Positions 51,813 through 60,600 of a stretch of DNA of 64,000 nucleotides are shown piece after piece. A program made the translations under genes and the position numbers. The notes under the pieces are model-generated. The model was not told where the DNA came from, did not search any database, and saw nothing but the letters and a program-made list of their open reading frames with translations. How positions within the stretch are numbered: the stretch's first letter is position 1; the number at the start of each line of letters is the position of its first letter. This DNA is from Nocardioides marmorisolisilvae (lineage in GTDB: Bacteria > Actinomycetota > Actinomycetes > Propionibacteriales > Nocardioidaceae): NCBI RefSeq assembly GCF_031656915.1, contig NZ_CP134227.1, positions 3,782,001 through 3,846,000 of the forward strand, written 5' to 3'.

Positions 51813-52463
51813 CTAACCGGGAGGGTCAGTGTGGTCCGAACGCCACCGCAGCGCTCCGACGACGACCATCCGCAGCTGCGTGGCCGCTCGGCGGCGCACC
51901 TCCGCCTCTACGGCCGGGCGACCGTCGGCGGCGAGGATGTCCTCCGCGGTCGCCACCATCGCGTTCACGATCAGGTTCGACAGCACCCGCAGGTCGTCGG
52001 ACGACCAGCGCGAGCCGGTGACCTGGGCGAGGTCGATGGCGAGCTCGCGCTCGACCAGCTCCAGCTGGTGCCGTACGGCGCGCCGTACCGCGGGCGGCCC
52101 GGCGGTGCGCTCGCGGGCGATGAAGGCGAAGTGCTCGCGATGCACCCTCACGTGCTCGTCGAGCACCTGCACCGATCGGGCGATGACCTCGCGGGGCGCG
52201 GACTCGCCCTGGCGCACGTCGCGCAGGACGCCGCGCAGCGAGGCGAAGGACTCGTCGACCAGGGTCAGCCCGAGCTCGTCGACCGAGGCGAAGTGCCGGT
52301 AGAACGCGGTCGGAACCACCCCCACCTCCCGAGCCACCTGGCGCAGCGACAGTGCCGACAGCCCCCCATCCCCGGACAGCCGCAGCGCGGCGTCGAGGAT
52401 CGCTCGGCGGGTGCGCTCCTTGCGCTCGACCCGGGTGCCGCCCGGGACCTCGGTCTCGGTCAC
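51813..52463 (-). CDS. TetR-family regulator, probable repressor of the desaturase module
   Basis: A 216-residue TetR regulator: RTRRAILDAALRLSGDGGLS and LSLRQVAREVGVVPTAFYRHF form the DNA-binding helices near residues 19-60; the body resembles FabR-type regulators. The GTG start is set by a TAGGGT box exactly 7 nt upstream. It is divergent from the reductase-desaturase pair, and an imperfect palindrome in the shared region is its probable operator. Confidence 0.9.
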   Translation of the reverse strand: MTETEVPGGTRVERKERTRRAILDAALRLSGDGGLSALSLRQVAREVGVVPTAFYRHFASVDELGLTLVDESFASLRGVLRDVRQGESAPREVIARSVQVLDEHVRVHREHFAFIARERTAGPPAVRRAVRHQLELVERELAIDLAQVTGSRWSSDDLRVLSNLIVNAMVATAEDILAADGRPAVEAEVRRRAATQLRMVVVGALRWRSDHTDPPG

Positions 52464-52575
52464 GATGTCCACCCTAGCGATTCGCCGCCACCGAGAGCGC
52501 GGCCGGCCCGATGCCCGATCGGGGCCAGTCGGAGAACAGTCGTGCCTGGCGTGGTCGGCGTCACGCGCCCGGTCC

Positions 52576-52628
52576 TTGACCGTGCCGACGGCGGTCGGGC
52601 ACAGTTGAGTGGACAGATGTTCACTGAA
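52576..52628 (+). promoter_or_regulatory. Promoter and FabR-like operator for the desaturase module
   Basis: A -35-like TTGACC (52576-52581) is 18 nt from CACAGT (52600-52605). Overlapping the expected start point is the inverted repeat TTGAGTGGACA (52605-52615) / TGTTCACTGAA (52618-52628), matching at 9 of 11 positions with a 2-nt centre. The layout resembles FabR operators (half-site ...TACA/TGTTC...). It ends 12 bp before the ATG at 52641. Binding of the TetR protein would block transcription. Confidence 0.6.
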
Positions 52629-52643
52629 CCTGCGAGAGCGATG

Positions 52644-53768
52644 ATGACCCAGACCACCACCTTGGCCGAACGGCTGCTGCGCTCCCCAGCCGTGGCAGCA
52701 CTCACGTCGCCGCACGGCGTCGACCGGTACCTGGAGCTGATCAACCCGATGTGGGCCGCGACCGAGGTGCGCGCCCGCGTCGTCGACGTACAGCGGGAGA
52801 ACCCGGACAGCGGGGGCGCCGCGGTGGCCACGCTCACGCTGCAGCCGACGTCCACCTGGCGCGGGCACCGGGCCGGCCAGTACGTGCAGGTGGGCGTCGA
52901 GCTCCCCGGCAGTGCCCGGCGACTGACCCGCTGCTTCTCGATCTCCTCGGCGGCCTCTGCGCCCGGGGAACGATTCACCTTGACGATTCGGGCGCACGAC
53001 GAGGGTCAGGTGTCGAAGTTCCTGGTCCACCGGGCACGGCCCGGACAGGTGCTGCACCTGAGCCAGGCAGAGGGCGAGTTCACTCTCACCGAGTCCCCGG
53101 CGACACCGACCAACAGGCACCTGCTGTTCATCACCGGCGGCTCCGGGATCACCCCGGCGATGTCGATGGTGCGCACCCTCCTTCGTGACGGCTACGACGG
53201 CCACGTCAACCGACGGGTGACGTTCCTGCACTTCGCACGGTCGGCCGAGGACCAGATCTTCGCCGCCGAGCTGGCCGGGATCGACGCCGGCGACAACGGC
53301 GTCGACGTACGCCTCTTTCACGGTGATCAGCTGTTCAGTGAGCAGTTGCTGACCCGGATCGTGCCCGACTTCCGCGAGGTCGACACGTGGGCCTGCGGAC
53401 CGGCCGGCATGGTCGAGCTCGTCTCCGCGGCGTACGGCGTCAGCCCGACCGACACCTCCGGCAGCCGTCTCCGCGTGGAGTTCTTCAAGCCGCCGACCGT
53501 CGCGACCGGCTCCGCGGCGGGCGACCTGACCTTCGCGCGCAGTGACGCCACCGCGGCGAACACCGGCGCCAGCATCCTCGAGCAGGCCGAGGCCGCCGGG
53601 CTCCGTCCGGAGTTCGGCTGCCGGATGGGCATCTGCTTCTCCTGCACCGCACGCAAGACCGACGGCACGGTCCGCAACGTGCTCACCGGTGAGGAGTCCT
53701 CGCTCCCCGACGAGGACATCCGCATCTGCGTCAACGCCCCGGTCGGCAGCTGCACCGTCGACCTCTGA
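52644..53768 (+). CDS. Ferredoxin reductase-like electron-transfer protein for the desaturase
   Basis: A 374-residue reductase with an FAD domain (RCFSISSAA near residue 98), NAD domain (GGSGITPAMS near residue 168) and a C-terminal [2Fe-2S] domain with the cysteine set CRMGICFSC and ICVNA. It matches the oxidoreductase that feeds electrons to DesA3-type desaturases in mycobacteria (Rv3230c). The ATG at 52641 directly before is an alternative start. The desaturase gene follows after 21 bp. Confidence 0.93.
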   Translation: MTQTTTLAERLLRSPAVAALTSPHGVDRYLELINPMWAATEVRARVVDVQRENPDSGGAAVATLTLQPTSTWRGHRAGQYVQVGVELPGSARRLTRCFSISSAASAPGERFTLTIRAHDEGQVSKFLVHRARPGQVLHLSQAEGEFTLTESPATPTNRHLLFITGGSGITPAMSMVRTLLRDGYDGHVNRRVTFLHFARSAEDQIFAAELAGIDAGDNGVDVRLFHGDQLFSEQLLTRIVPDFREVDTWACGPAGMVELVSAAYGVSPTDTSGSRLRVEFFKPPTVATGSAAGDLTFARSDATAANTGASILEQAEAAGLRPEFGCRMGICFSCTARKTDGTVRNVLTGEESSLPDEDIRICVNAPVGSCTVDL

Positions 53769-53789
53769 CCCCATCTCGAGAGGAACACC

Positions 53790-54911
53790 ATGACCACCAA
53801 GCTCACCCCTGACCAGCTCCACGCCTTCGGCAAGGAGATGGACTCGATTCGCCAGCGCATCCTGGCCGACCTCGGCGAGGAGGACGCGACGTACATCCGC
53901 GGCGTCCTGAAGCGGCAGCGCCAGCTCGAGGTGGCTGGCCGCGCCCTGATGTACCTGCCGCCCGCCTGGCCGCTTGCCGTGGCCGCGCTGAGCCTCTCCA
54001 AGATCCTCGACAACATGGAGATCGGCCACAACGTGATGCACGGGCAGTACGACTGGATGGGCGACCCCGGGCTCAACTCACGGATGTTCGAGTGGGACAA
54101 CGTCTGCCCCAGCGCGCAGTGGAAGTACAGCCACAACTACATCCACCACACCTTCACCAACATCCTGGGCAAGGACCGGGACATCGGGTACGGCGTGCTG
54201 CGGATGGACGAGGACCAGCCCTGGCACCCCTACTACTTGGGCAACCCGCTCTACGCCTTCCTGCTCATGGTCTTCTTCGAGTGGGGTGTCGCGCTGCACG
54301 ATCTCGAGGTCGAGAACCTCGTCAAGGGCACCCGCACGTTGGAGGAGAACCGCGCTCTGCACGCGGGAATCATGCGCAAGGTGAAGCGCCAGGCGCTCAA
54401 GGACTACCTGCTGTTCCCGGCGCTGACCGGGCCGCTGTTCCCGCTGACGTTCGCCGGCAACGCCATCGCGAACCTGGTCCGCAATGTCTGGGCGTTCAAC
54501 ATCATCTTCTGCGGTCACTTCCCCGCCGGGGTGGAGAGCTTCACCGAGGCGGAGTGCCTCGACGAGGACGGCCCCGACGGGCCCACCGAGTCGCGCGGTC
54601 ACTGGTACTACCGCCAGGTGCTCGGCTCGGCGAACATCTCCGGGAGCCCGCTCTTCCACATCATGAGCGGCAACCTCTCGCACCAGATCGAGCACCACCT
54701 CTTCCCCGACCTGCCGGCGCGGCGCTACCCGCAGATCGCGGCGGAGGTCCGGGAGGTCTGCGAGCGCTATGGCCTGGAGTACAACACCGGCTCGCTGCGC
54801 CAGCAGCTCGGCAGCGTGGCCCGCAAGATCATCCGGCTCGCACTGCCGCCCCGGCGTACGACGGACCGCGAGCCGACCGCGGCCCCGGTGTCCGAGCCGG
54901 TGGCCGCCTGA
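53790..54911 (+). CDS. Acyl-CoA delta-9 fatty-acid desaturase (DesA3-like)
   Basis: A 373-residue membrane di-iron desaturase. Histidine boxes are HNVMH, HNYIHH, and HQIEHH, with membrane segments between. It introduces a cis double bond into a C16-C18 acyl-CoA for membrane fluidity, receiving electrons from the reductase just upstream. GAGAGG is before the ATG. The pair is divergent from a TetR regulator, the usual actinobacterial setup for unsaturated fatty-acid feedback control. Confidence 0.94.
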   Translation: MTTKLTPDQLHAFGKEMDSIRQRILADLGEEDATYIRGVLKRQRQLEVAGRALMYLPPAWPLAVAALSLSKILDNMEIGHNVMHGQYDWMGDPGLNSRMFEWDNVCPSAQWKYSHNYIHHTFTNILGKDRDIGYGVLRMDEDQPWHPYYLGNPLYAFLLMVFFEWGVALHDLEVENLVKGTRTLEENRALHAGIMRKVKRQALKDYLLFPALTGPLFPLTFAGNAIANLVRNVWAFNIIFCGHFPAGVESFTEAECLDEDGPDGPTESRGHWYYRQVLGSANISGSPLFHIMSGNLSHQIEHHLFPDLPARRYPQIAAEVREVCERYGLEYNTGSLRQQLGSVARKIIRLALPPRRTTDREPTAAPVSEPVAA

Positions 54912-54980
54912 GACTGGCTGAGACCGGCTGAGACAGCGGACACGTTGCCCGGACGTCGCGGACCGCGGGAGACTGGTGCC

Positions 54981-55196
54981 ATGAACGACCACCTCAGCAA
55001 GGCAGAGATCCGCAAGGACGCGGTGCAGAGCGCGGTCGAGGCAACCGCCGGGACGGTGGGTCAGGTGGCGACGGTGCTGACCGGTGCGGTCCGCGACGTG
55101 GCCGGGGCACTCGGTGGCCTGGCGACGGACCTGTTCGAGATCCGTGACGCCGCCCGGCGTGCCGGCGAGGATCACGACGAGTCGGTCGGCGAGTAG
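54981..55196 (+). CDS. Small conserved-looking helical protein, unknown
   Basis: A 71-residue protein predicted to be helical, with a central Ala/Val/Gly-rich segment (about residues 20-48) that could lie on a membrane, and acidic ends. Codon use follows the high-GC third-position pattern of the neighbours, which favours a real gene. No domain is recognised. CGGGAGACTGGTGCC precedes the ATG. Confidence 0.55.
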   Translation: MNDHLSKAEIRKDAVQSAVEATAGTVGQVATVLTGAVRDVAGALGGLATDLFEIRDAARRAGEDHDESVGE

Positions 55197-55212
55197 GGCA
55201 GCCGGCCTCGGT

Positions 55213-55827
55213 TCAGCCGAAGCTCATCGAGAAGTCGGTCATCCGGAACGACGCGAGTGGCCGTCGGCCGGCGAGCCAGCCGAGCGGCCCTCCGGGGTTG
55301 AAGTCCCAGACGGCGGCGCAGGGCAGCGTCCGCGACGATCCGGTCAGCGCGGCCGTCCTGTCGCCGCCGTGCGCGCCGATGCCCTCGGTCAGGCCCGGCT
55401 GCCAGGTCGCGCCCTTGAACGGCAGCCGTGGAGCGAGGTGGGACACGTCGGTGAACCGGGCGGCCACCGTCGGTGTGCCGCCGACCGAGGCCGACCAGGC
55501 GGTGGTGCTGAGCGCAGCCCGGCGGCGGGACTCGCGAGTGAAGTCCGCCAGCCCCTTCGGGATCGCCCACAGCTCCCGCCCGCCGGCGACCGACGCGGGC
55601 GAGTCGACCCAGATATCGGTGATCGACACCGCCTTCACCGGGTGCTTGACCGGCCTGGCCACCAGCAGCTCGGAGTAGGTCAGCGGGCTGCCCTCCTCGT
55701 AGCCGACGAATGCCACTCCGTAGGTGCCCGCTGGCCGGCGCTCGTCGATCGCGTCACGGACGCGGAAGAGCGACAGCCACAGCTGCCCCACCATGTGCCA
55801 CGGAGCAGGGGGATAGGAGTCGGTCAT
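55213..55827 (-). CDS. Acetoacetate decarboxylase-family protein
   Basis: A 204-residue member of the ADC superfamily. The Schiff-base lysine region reads RELWAIPKGLADF near residue 89 and the strand YSELLVARPV near residue 50 fits the fold. Members outside the classical decarboxylases include aldolase-dehydratases and unknowns, so the reaction is uncertain. Convergent with the small helical protein gene. Confidence 0.8.
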   Translation of the reverse strand: MTDSYPPAPWHMVGQLWLSLFRVRDAIDERRPAGTYGVAFVGYEEGSPLTYSELLVARPVKHPVKAVSITDIWVDSPASVAGGRELWAIPKGLADFTRESRRRAALSTTAWSASVGGTPTVAARFTDVSHLAPRLPFKGATWQPGLTEGIGAHGGDRTAALTGSSRTLPCAAVWDFNPGGPLGWLAGRRPLASFRMTDFSMSFG

Positions 55828-55842
55828 GTCTCGGAAGGGTAG

Positions 55843-56562
55843 TCACAGCACGTGACGTAGGTACCGCATGGGCTCGGCGAGGTAGGCGCGCCAATGGCCG
55901 ACCAGCTCGAGGTCGTCGTACGAGGAGGGCCGCAGGCCCCACTCGCCCACCTCCAGGATCGCCGCGCCCGGGAGTGCCGCGAGGAGGGGCGAGTGCGTCG
56001 CACAGACGACCTGGCCTCCCCGGGCGGCGAGATCGTGGAGCACCCCGGCGAGCGCGATCTGGCCGGAGAAGGAGAGCGCGGCCTCGGGCTCGTCCAGGCA
56101 GTAGAGGCCGGGTGAGTCGAAGCGGGCGCGCAGCAGCTCCAGGAAGCTCTCCCCGTGGCTCATCCGATGGAACTCAGGGTCGCGGGGTCCCGCGTGCTGC
56201 TCCAGGAACGTGTACCACCCGTGCATCGTCTCGGCGCGCAAGAAGAACCCCCAGCGGGCTGACCCGGCGCTGCGCTCGAGGTTCAACCAGCGGTGCAGTG
56301 GTGACTCGGTCTCGTTGGTCGCGTGGCGCCCGTAGGGCGTACCGCCCTCCGGGGACAGCCCGAAGGCGATCGCGAGCGCCTCGACCAGGGTCGACTTGCC
56401 CGACCCGTTCTCGCCCACCAGGAGGGTCACCCCGGGCGCGAGGTCCCACCCTTCGTCGAGTACCTGCGCGACCGCGGGGATCGTCGCCGGCCATCGACTG
56501 CGCACGGCGCGCTCGTTGGCGACGGCCCGGCGGACCGGTCGGCGATCGCCCAGACCCGGCAT
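55843..56562 (-). CDS. AAA family ATPase (ABC/RecF-like)
   Basis: A 239-residue stand-alone ATPase. Walker A GENGSGKST near residue 37, ABC-type signature MSHGESFLELL, Walker B GLYCLDEPEAALS and switch His in ATHSPLLAALPG. Its small size and lack of transmembrane or coiled-coil insertion match the AAA_21-like predicted ATPases often annotated without a role. The start is uncertain because the gene begins close to the end of the upstream hydrolase gene. Confidence 0.87.
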   Translation of the reverse strand: MPGLGDRRPVRRAVANERAVRSRWPATIPAVAQVLDEGWDLAPGVTLLVGENGSGKSTLVEALAIAFGLSPEGGTPYGRHATNETESPLHRWLNLERSAGSARWGFFLRAETMHGWYTFLEQHAGPRDPEFHRMSHGESFLELLRARFDSPGLYCLDEPEAALSFSGQIALAGVLHDLAARGGQVVCATHSPLLAALPGAAILEVGEWGLRPSSYDDLELVGHWRAYLAEPMRYLRHVL

Positions 56563-56578
56563 GCCGGTCGCGCCGTCC

Positions 56579-57424
56579 TCAGGCCCGGCCGGTGCGTTCG
56601 ACGATGATCCGGGCCAGGTCCGCGGGACGCTCGTCCGGGATCCAGTGCGAGACGCCTTCGAGGACCTCGAAACGGTAGTCGGCGTCCACATAGTCGGCGG
56701 TCAGCTCTGCGCCGACGCGGCCGAGCGCTGCGTCGTGGTCGCTCCAGACGTAGGTCGTGGGCACCCGCACCTTGACCCCGAACATCCCGCGGTTGGACAG
56801 CGGCAGCGCGCGGTACCAGCCGAGTCCGCCGGGGAGTGCGCCGCCCTCGACGATGTCGCGCCGGAACCGGGCCACCATCTCCGGCGTCATGCCCGCGCGA
56901 CCGAGGAAGCGGCTGGCGACCCGGTGGTCCGACAGCAGTCGCTCGGGCAGCCACGGGATGTTGAACAGCGCCATGTACCAGGAGTCGAGGATCTGCCCGC
57001 GTGGCATCGCCTTGAGGAACGCACCCGGGTGCGGAACCGAGACGGCCGTCAGAGTGCGGAGCATCTCCGGGCGCATGATCGCTGCCCCCCACGCCACTGC
57101 CGCGCCCCAGTCGTGCCCGACGAGGTGCACCGGCTGGCCGCCGGCCTCGTCGACGAGTGCCACGACGTCCTTGACGAGCTCGCTGGTTCGGTAGGGTCGC
57201 CGGCCCCGTGGCCGCGCACCGGGGGAGTAGCCCCGCTGGTTGGGCGCGAGAGTCCGCAGGCCTGCCTCGTGCAGCAGGGGAACGACCTTCGCCCACGAGG
57301 TGTTCAGCTGCGGGAACCCGTGCAGCAGCACCACGACCGGTCCGTCGACCGGTCCGTCGTCGAGCACGTCGAACCGCAACCCGTCTCGGGTGTAGGAGGT
57401 GATCCGTCCGGTCGCAGTCGTCAT
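56579..57424 (-). CDS. Alpha/beta hydrolase, epoxide-hydrolase-like
   Basis: A 281-residue hydrolase. The oxyanion segment is HGFPQL, the nucleophile is Asp in GHDWGAAVAWG near residue 103, and the His is in GVSHWIPDE. An Asp nucleophile in HDWG is typical of epoxide hydrolases and haloalkane dehalogenases. A TACGCT box 7 nt before the ATG suggests leaderless mRNA. Confidence 0.9.
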   Translation of the reverse strand: MTTATGRITSYTRDGLRFDVLDDGPVDGPVVVLLHGFPQLNTSWAKVVPLLHEAGLRTLAPNQRGYSPGARPRGRRPYRTSELVKDVVALVDEAGGQPVHLVGHDWGAAVAWGAAIMRPEMLRTLTAVSVPHPGAFLKAMPRGQILDSWYMALFNIPWLPERLLSDHRVASRFLGRAGMTPEMVARFRRDIVEGGALPGGLGWYRALPLSNRGMFGVKVRVPTTYVWSDHDAALGRVGAELTADYVDADYRFEVLEGVSHWIPDERPADLARIIVERTGRA

Positions 57425-57449
57425 GATCCGGAGCGTAGTGGCCCGGTGC

Positions 57450-57629
57450 CTACCCGTCGTCTGGGTCGTCGAGCCGGGCGAGCCAGGTGGCCAGCCGCTC
57501 CACCGCGGTCTCGAACTCCGGATGCGTGTCGGTGAACTCCTGGAGGCGGTCGGCGACCCAGGCGAGAGTCACCTCCTCGTCACCGCGCCGCCTCTCGAGC
57601 TCCTCGATGCCTCGGTCCGTGAAGTACAT
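57450..57629 (-). CDS. DUF6104 small protein next to kgd
   Basis: A 59-residue acidic, helical protein beginning MYFTDRGIEELERRRGDEE and containing VTLAWVADRLQEFTDTHPEFE. This is the DUF6104 family, which in actinobacteria is found beside the 2-oxoglutarate enzyme gene. It starts 3 bp after the kgd stop, so both are on one transcript. The role is not known; a link to Kgd activity or assembly is an inference from conserved position. Confidence 0.85.
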   Translation of the reverse strand: MYFTDRGIEELERRRGDEEVTLAWVADRLQEFTDTHPEFETAVERLATWLARLDDPDDG

Positions 57630-57632
57630 GAC

Positions 57633-60600
57633 TCAGGCGAACGCCTTCTCGATGATCTCCTTCTGCTCCTGGACGTGGCGGGAGTGCTGACCCACCGACG
57701 GCGAGGACGACGCAGCGCGGGAGATCGGGTCGACGCGACCGGGCAGCGACGGGAAGAGGTTGAGCTGCAGGTGCGGCAGCGGCCCCATGTTGGCGGGCTC
57801 GTCCTGTACCCAGCGGACCTCGTGGAGATTGGGGTAGCGGCCGATCTCCGCCTTCACCTCCTCGACAGGCACGGGGTAGAGCTGCTCGAGCCGTGCGATC
57901 GCCGTCGTCGGCTCCTCGCCCTGCCGCTTCTCGCGCTCGACCATGAGGTCCCAGGTGATCCGTCCGCTGCACATCACCAGCGTGGTGACCTTGGCCGGGT
58001 CCACCGCAGAGTCGCCGATGACGCTCTGGAAGGAGCCGCTGGTGAAGTCCGCCGGCTGCGATGCCGCCTGCTTGCGCTTGAGCATCGACTTCGGGGTGAA
58101 GACGATCATCGGCCGGTGCCGCTCGCCCAGGGCGTGTCGGCGCAACAGGTGGAAGTAGCTCGCCGGCGTCGACGGCTGCGCGACCAGGAAGGCGTTGTCC
58201 GCGGCCATGGTCAGGAACCGCTCGATCCGTGCGGACGAGTGGTCCGGACCCTGTCCTTCGTAGCCGTGCGGCAGCAGGAGTACGACGCCGGACTGCTGGC
58301 CCCATTTGGTCTCGCCGGCGGTGATGTACTCGTCGATGACGATCTGGGCGCCGTTGACGAAGTCGCCGAACTGAGCCTCCCAGCAGACCAGCGCGTCCGG
58401 GCGGGCCACCGAGTAGCCGTATTCGAACCCGAGCGCGGCGTACTCGCTGAGCAGCGAGTCGTAGACGTAGAACTGGGCCTGGTCCTCCGCGAGGTTCGCT
58501 AGCGGCGTCCACTCGTCGGCGTTGAGCCGGTCGATGATGGTGGCGAACCGAGACACGAACGTGCCGCGGCGGGAGTCCTGACCGGCGAGCCGTACGGGGC
58601 GGCCCTCCATCAGCAGGGCGCCGAACGCGAGGATCTCGCCGGTGCCCCAGTCGATCGGTCCCTCGAGAATCGCGGCCGCGCGACGCTGCAACTGCGGCTG
58701 CACCTTGTGGTGGACGGTGAAGCCCTCGGGCGCGTTGACGTGGACGTCGGAGATGCGCTTCATGGTCTCCTGCGAGATCGCGGTGCTGGTCTCGCTGGCC
58801 AACTTCTCCGGGTAGCGCGGCACAGTGGTCCAGGCGTCCGGCTTGGTGTCCAGCTCGCGCACCTCGGTGAAGACCCTCTCGAGCTGCTGCTGGTAGTCGC
58901 GCAGGACCTGCTCGGCCTCCTCCAGGGTGATGTCACCGCGGCCGATCAGCGACTCCGTGTAGAGCTTGCGCACCGACCGCTTCTGCTCGATGAGGTCGTA
59001 CATCAGGGGCTGGGTGTACGACGGGTCGTCACCCTCGTTGTGCCCGCGGCGGCGGTAGCAGACCAGATCGATGACGACGTCCTTCTTGAACGCCTGGCGG
59101 TACTCGAAGGCGAGCCGGGCCACCCGGATGCAGGCCTCCGGGTCGTCGCCGTTGACGTGGAAGATCGGCGCCTGCACCATCCGCGCGACATCGGTGCAGT
59201 AGAGCGACGAGCGCGAGGAGGCCGGCGAGGTGGTGAATCCGACCTGGTTGTTGACCACCACGTGGATGGTGCCGCCGGTGCGGTAGCCGCGCAGCTGGGA
59301 GAGGTTCAGGGTCTCGGCGACCACACCCTGGCCGGCGAACGCGGCGTCACCGTGGATGAGCAGTGGCAGCACCGGAAACTCTGCGCCCTTGTTGAGCACG
59401 TCCTGCTTGGCCCGCGCGATGCCTTCCAGCACCGGGTCGACCGTTTCGAGGTGCGACGGGTTCGCGGCGACCGAGACCTTGATCCGGTCGCCGGAGCCGG
59501 CGATGAACTCGCCCTCGGCGCCGAGGTGGTACTTCACGTCGCCGGACCCCTGGACCGTGCGCGGATCGATGTTGCCTTCGAACTCGCGGAAGATCTGGTT
59601 GTAGGACTTGCCGACGATGTTGGCCAGCACGTTGAGCCGGCCACGGTGGGCCATCCCGATGGTGACCTCGTCCAGCGCGGCCTCGGCGGCCGCCTCGCAG
59701 AGCTCGTCGACGAGCGCCACGGTTGTCTCACCACCCTCGAGGCTGAACCGCTTCTGCCCGACGAACTTGGTCTGCAGGAAGGTCTCGAACGCCTCGGCCT
59801 GGTTGAGCTTGAGCAGGATTCGCAGCTGCTCCTCGCGCGGCGGCTTCTGGTGTGGCTGCTCGACTCGCTCCTGGATCCACCGACGCTGGTCAGGGTCCTG
59901 GATGTGCATGTACTCGATGCCGACGGTGCGGCAGTAGGAGTCGCGCAGGATGCCGAGGATGTCGCGCATCCTCATGAACCGGCGCTCGCCACCGAAGGAG
60001 CCGGTGGCGAACTCGCGGTCGAGGTCCCACAACGTCAGGCCGTGCGACTCGACCTCAAGGTCGGGGTGGCTGCGCTGCTTGTACTCCAACGGGTCGGTGT
60101 CGGCCATGATGTGCCCGCGCACCCGGTAGGAGTGGATCAGCTCGAAGATCCGAGCCTGCTTGCTGACCTCGTCGTCGTGGCTTGCGGAGATGTCGGCGGA
60201 CCAGCGGATCGGTTCGTAGGGGATCCGCAGCGCGCGGAAGATCTCGTCGTAGAAGCCGTCGGCGCCGAGCAGCAGCTGGTGCACCCGGCGCAGGAACTCG
60301 CCGCTCTGTGCACCCTGGATGACCCGGTGGTCGTACGTCGAGGTCATGGTCATGATGCGGCTGATCGCGTTGCGTGTGAGGGTCTCCTCGGACGCGCCCT
60401 GGAACTCTGGCGGGAAGTCCATCGAGCCGACCCCGATGATCGCGGCCTGTCCGGCCATCAGCCTCGGCACCGAGTTGTTGGTGCCCAGCCCGCCGACGTT
60501 GGTCAGGCTGATCGTCGTACCGCTGTAGTCATCCATGGTCAGCTTGTTGTCGCGGGCCTTGCGGATGATCTCCTCGTACGCCGTCCAGAAGTGGGCGAAG

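Noticed and set aside
52464-54041. Extension of the TetR frame antisense through the reductase gene
   Set aside because: The upstream part has no domain and lies opposite a well-supported reductase; the leaderless -10 box fixes the TetR start at 52463.
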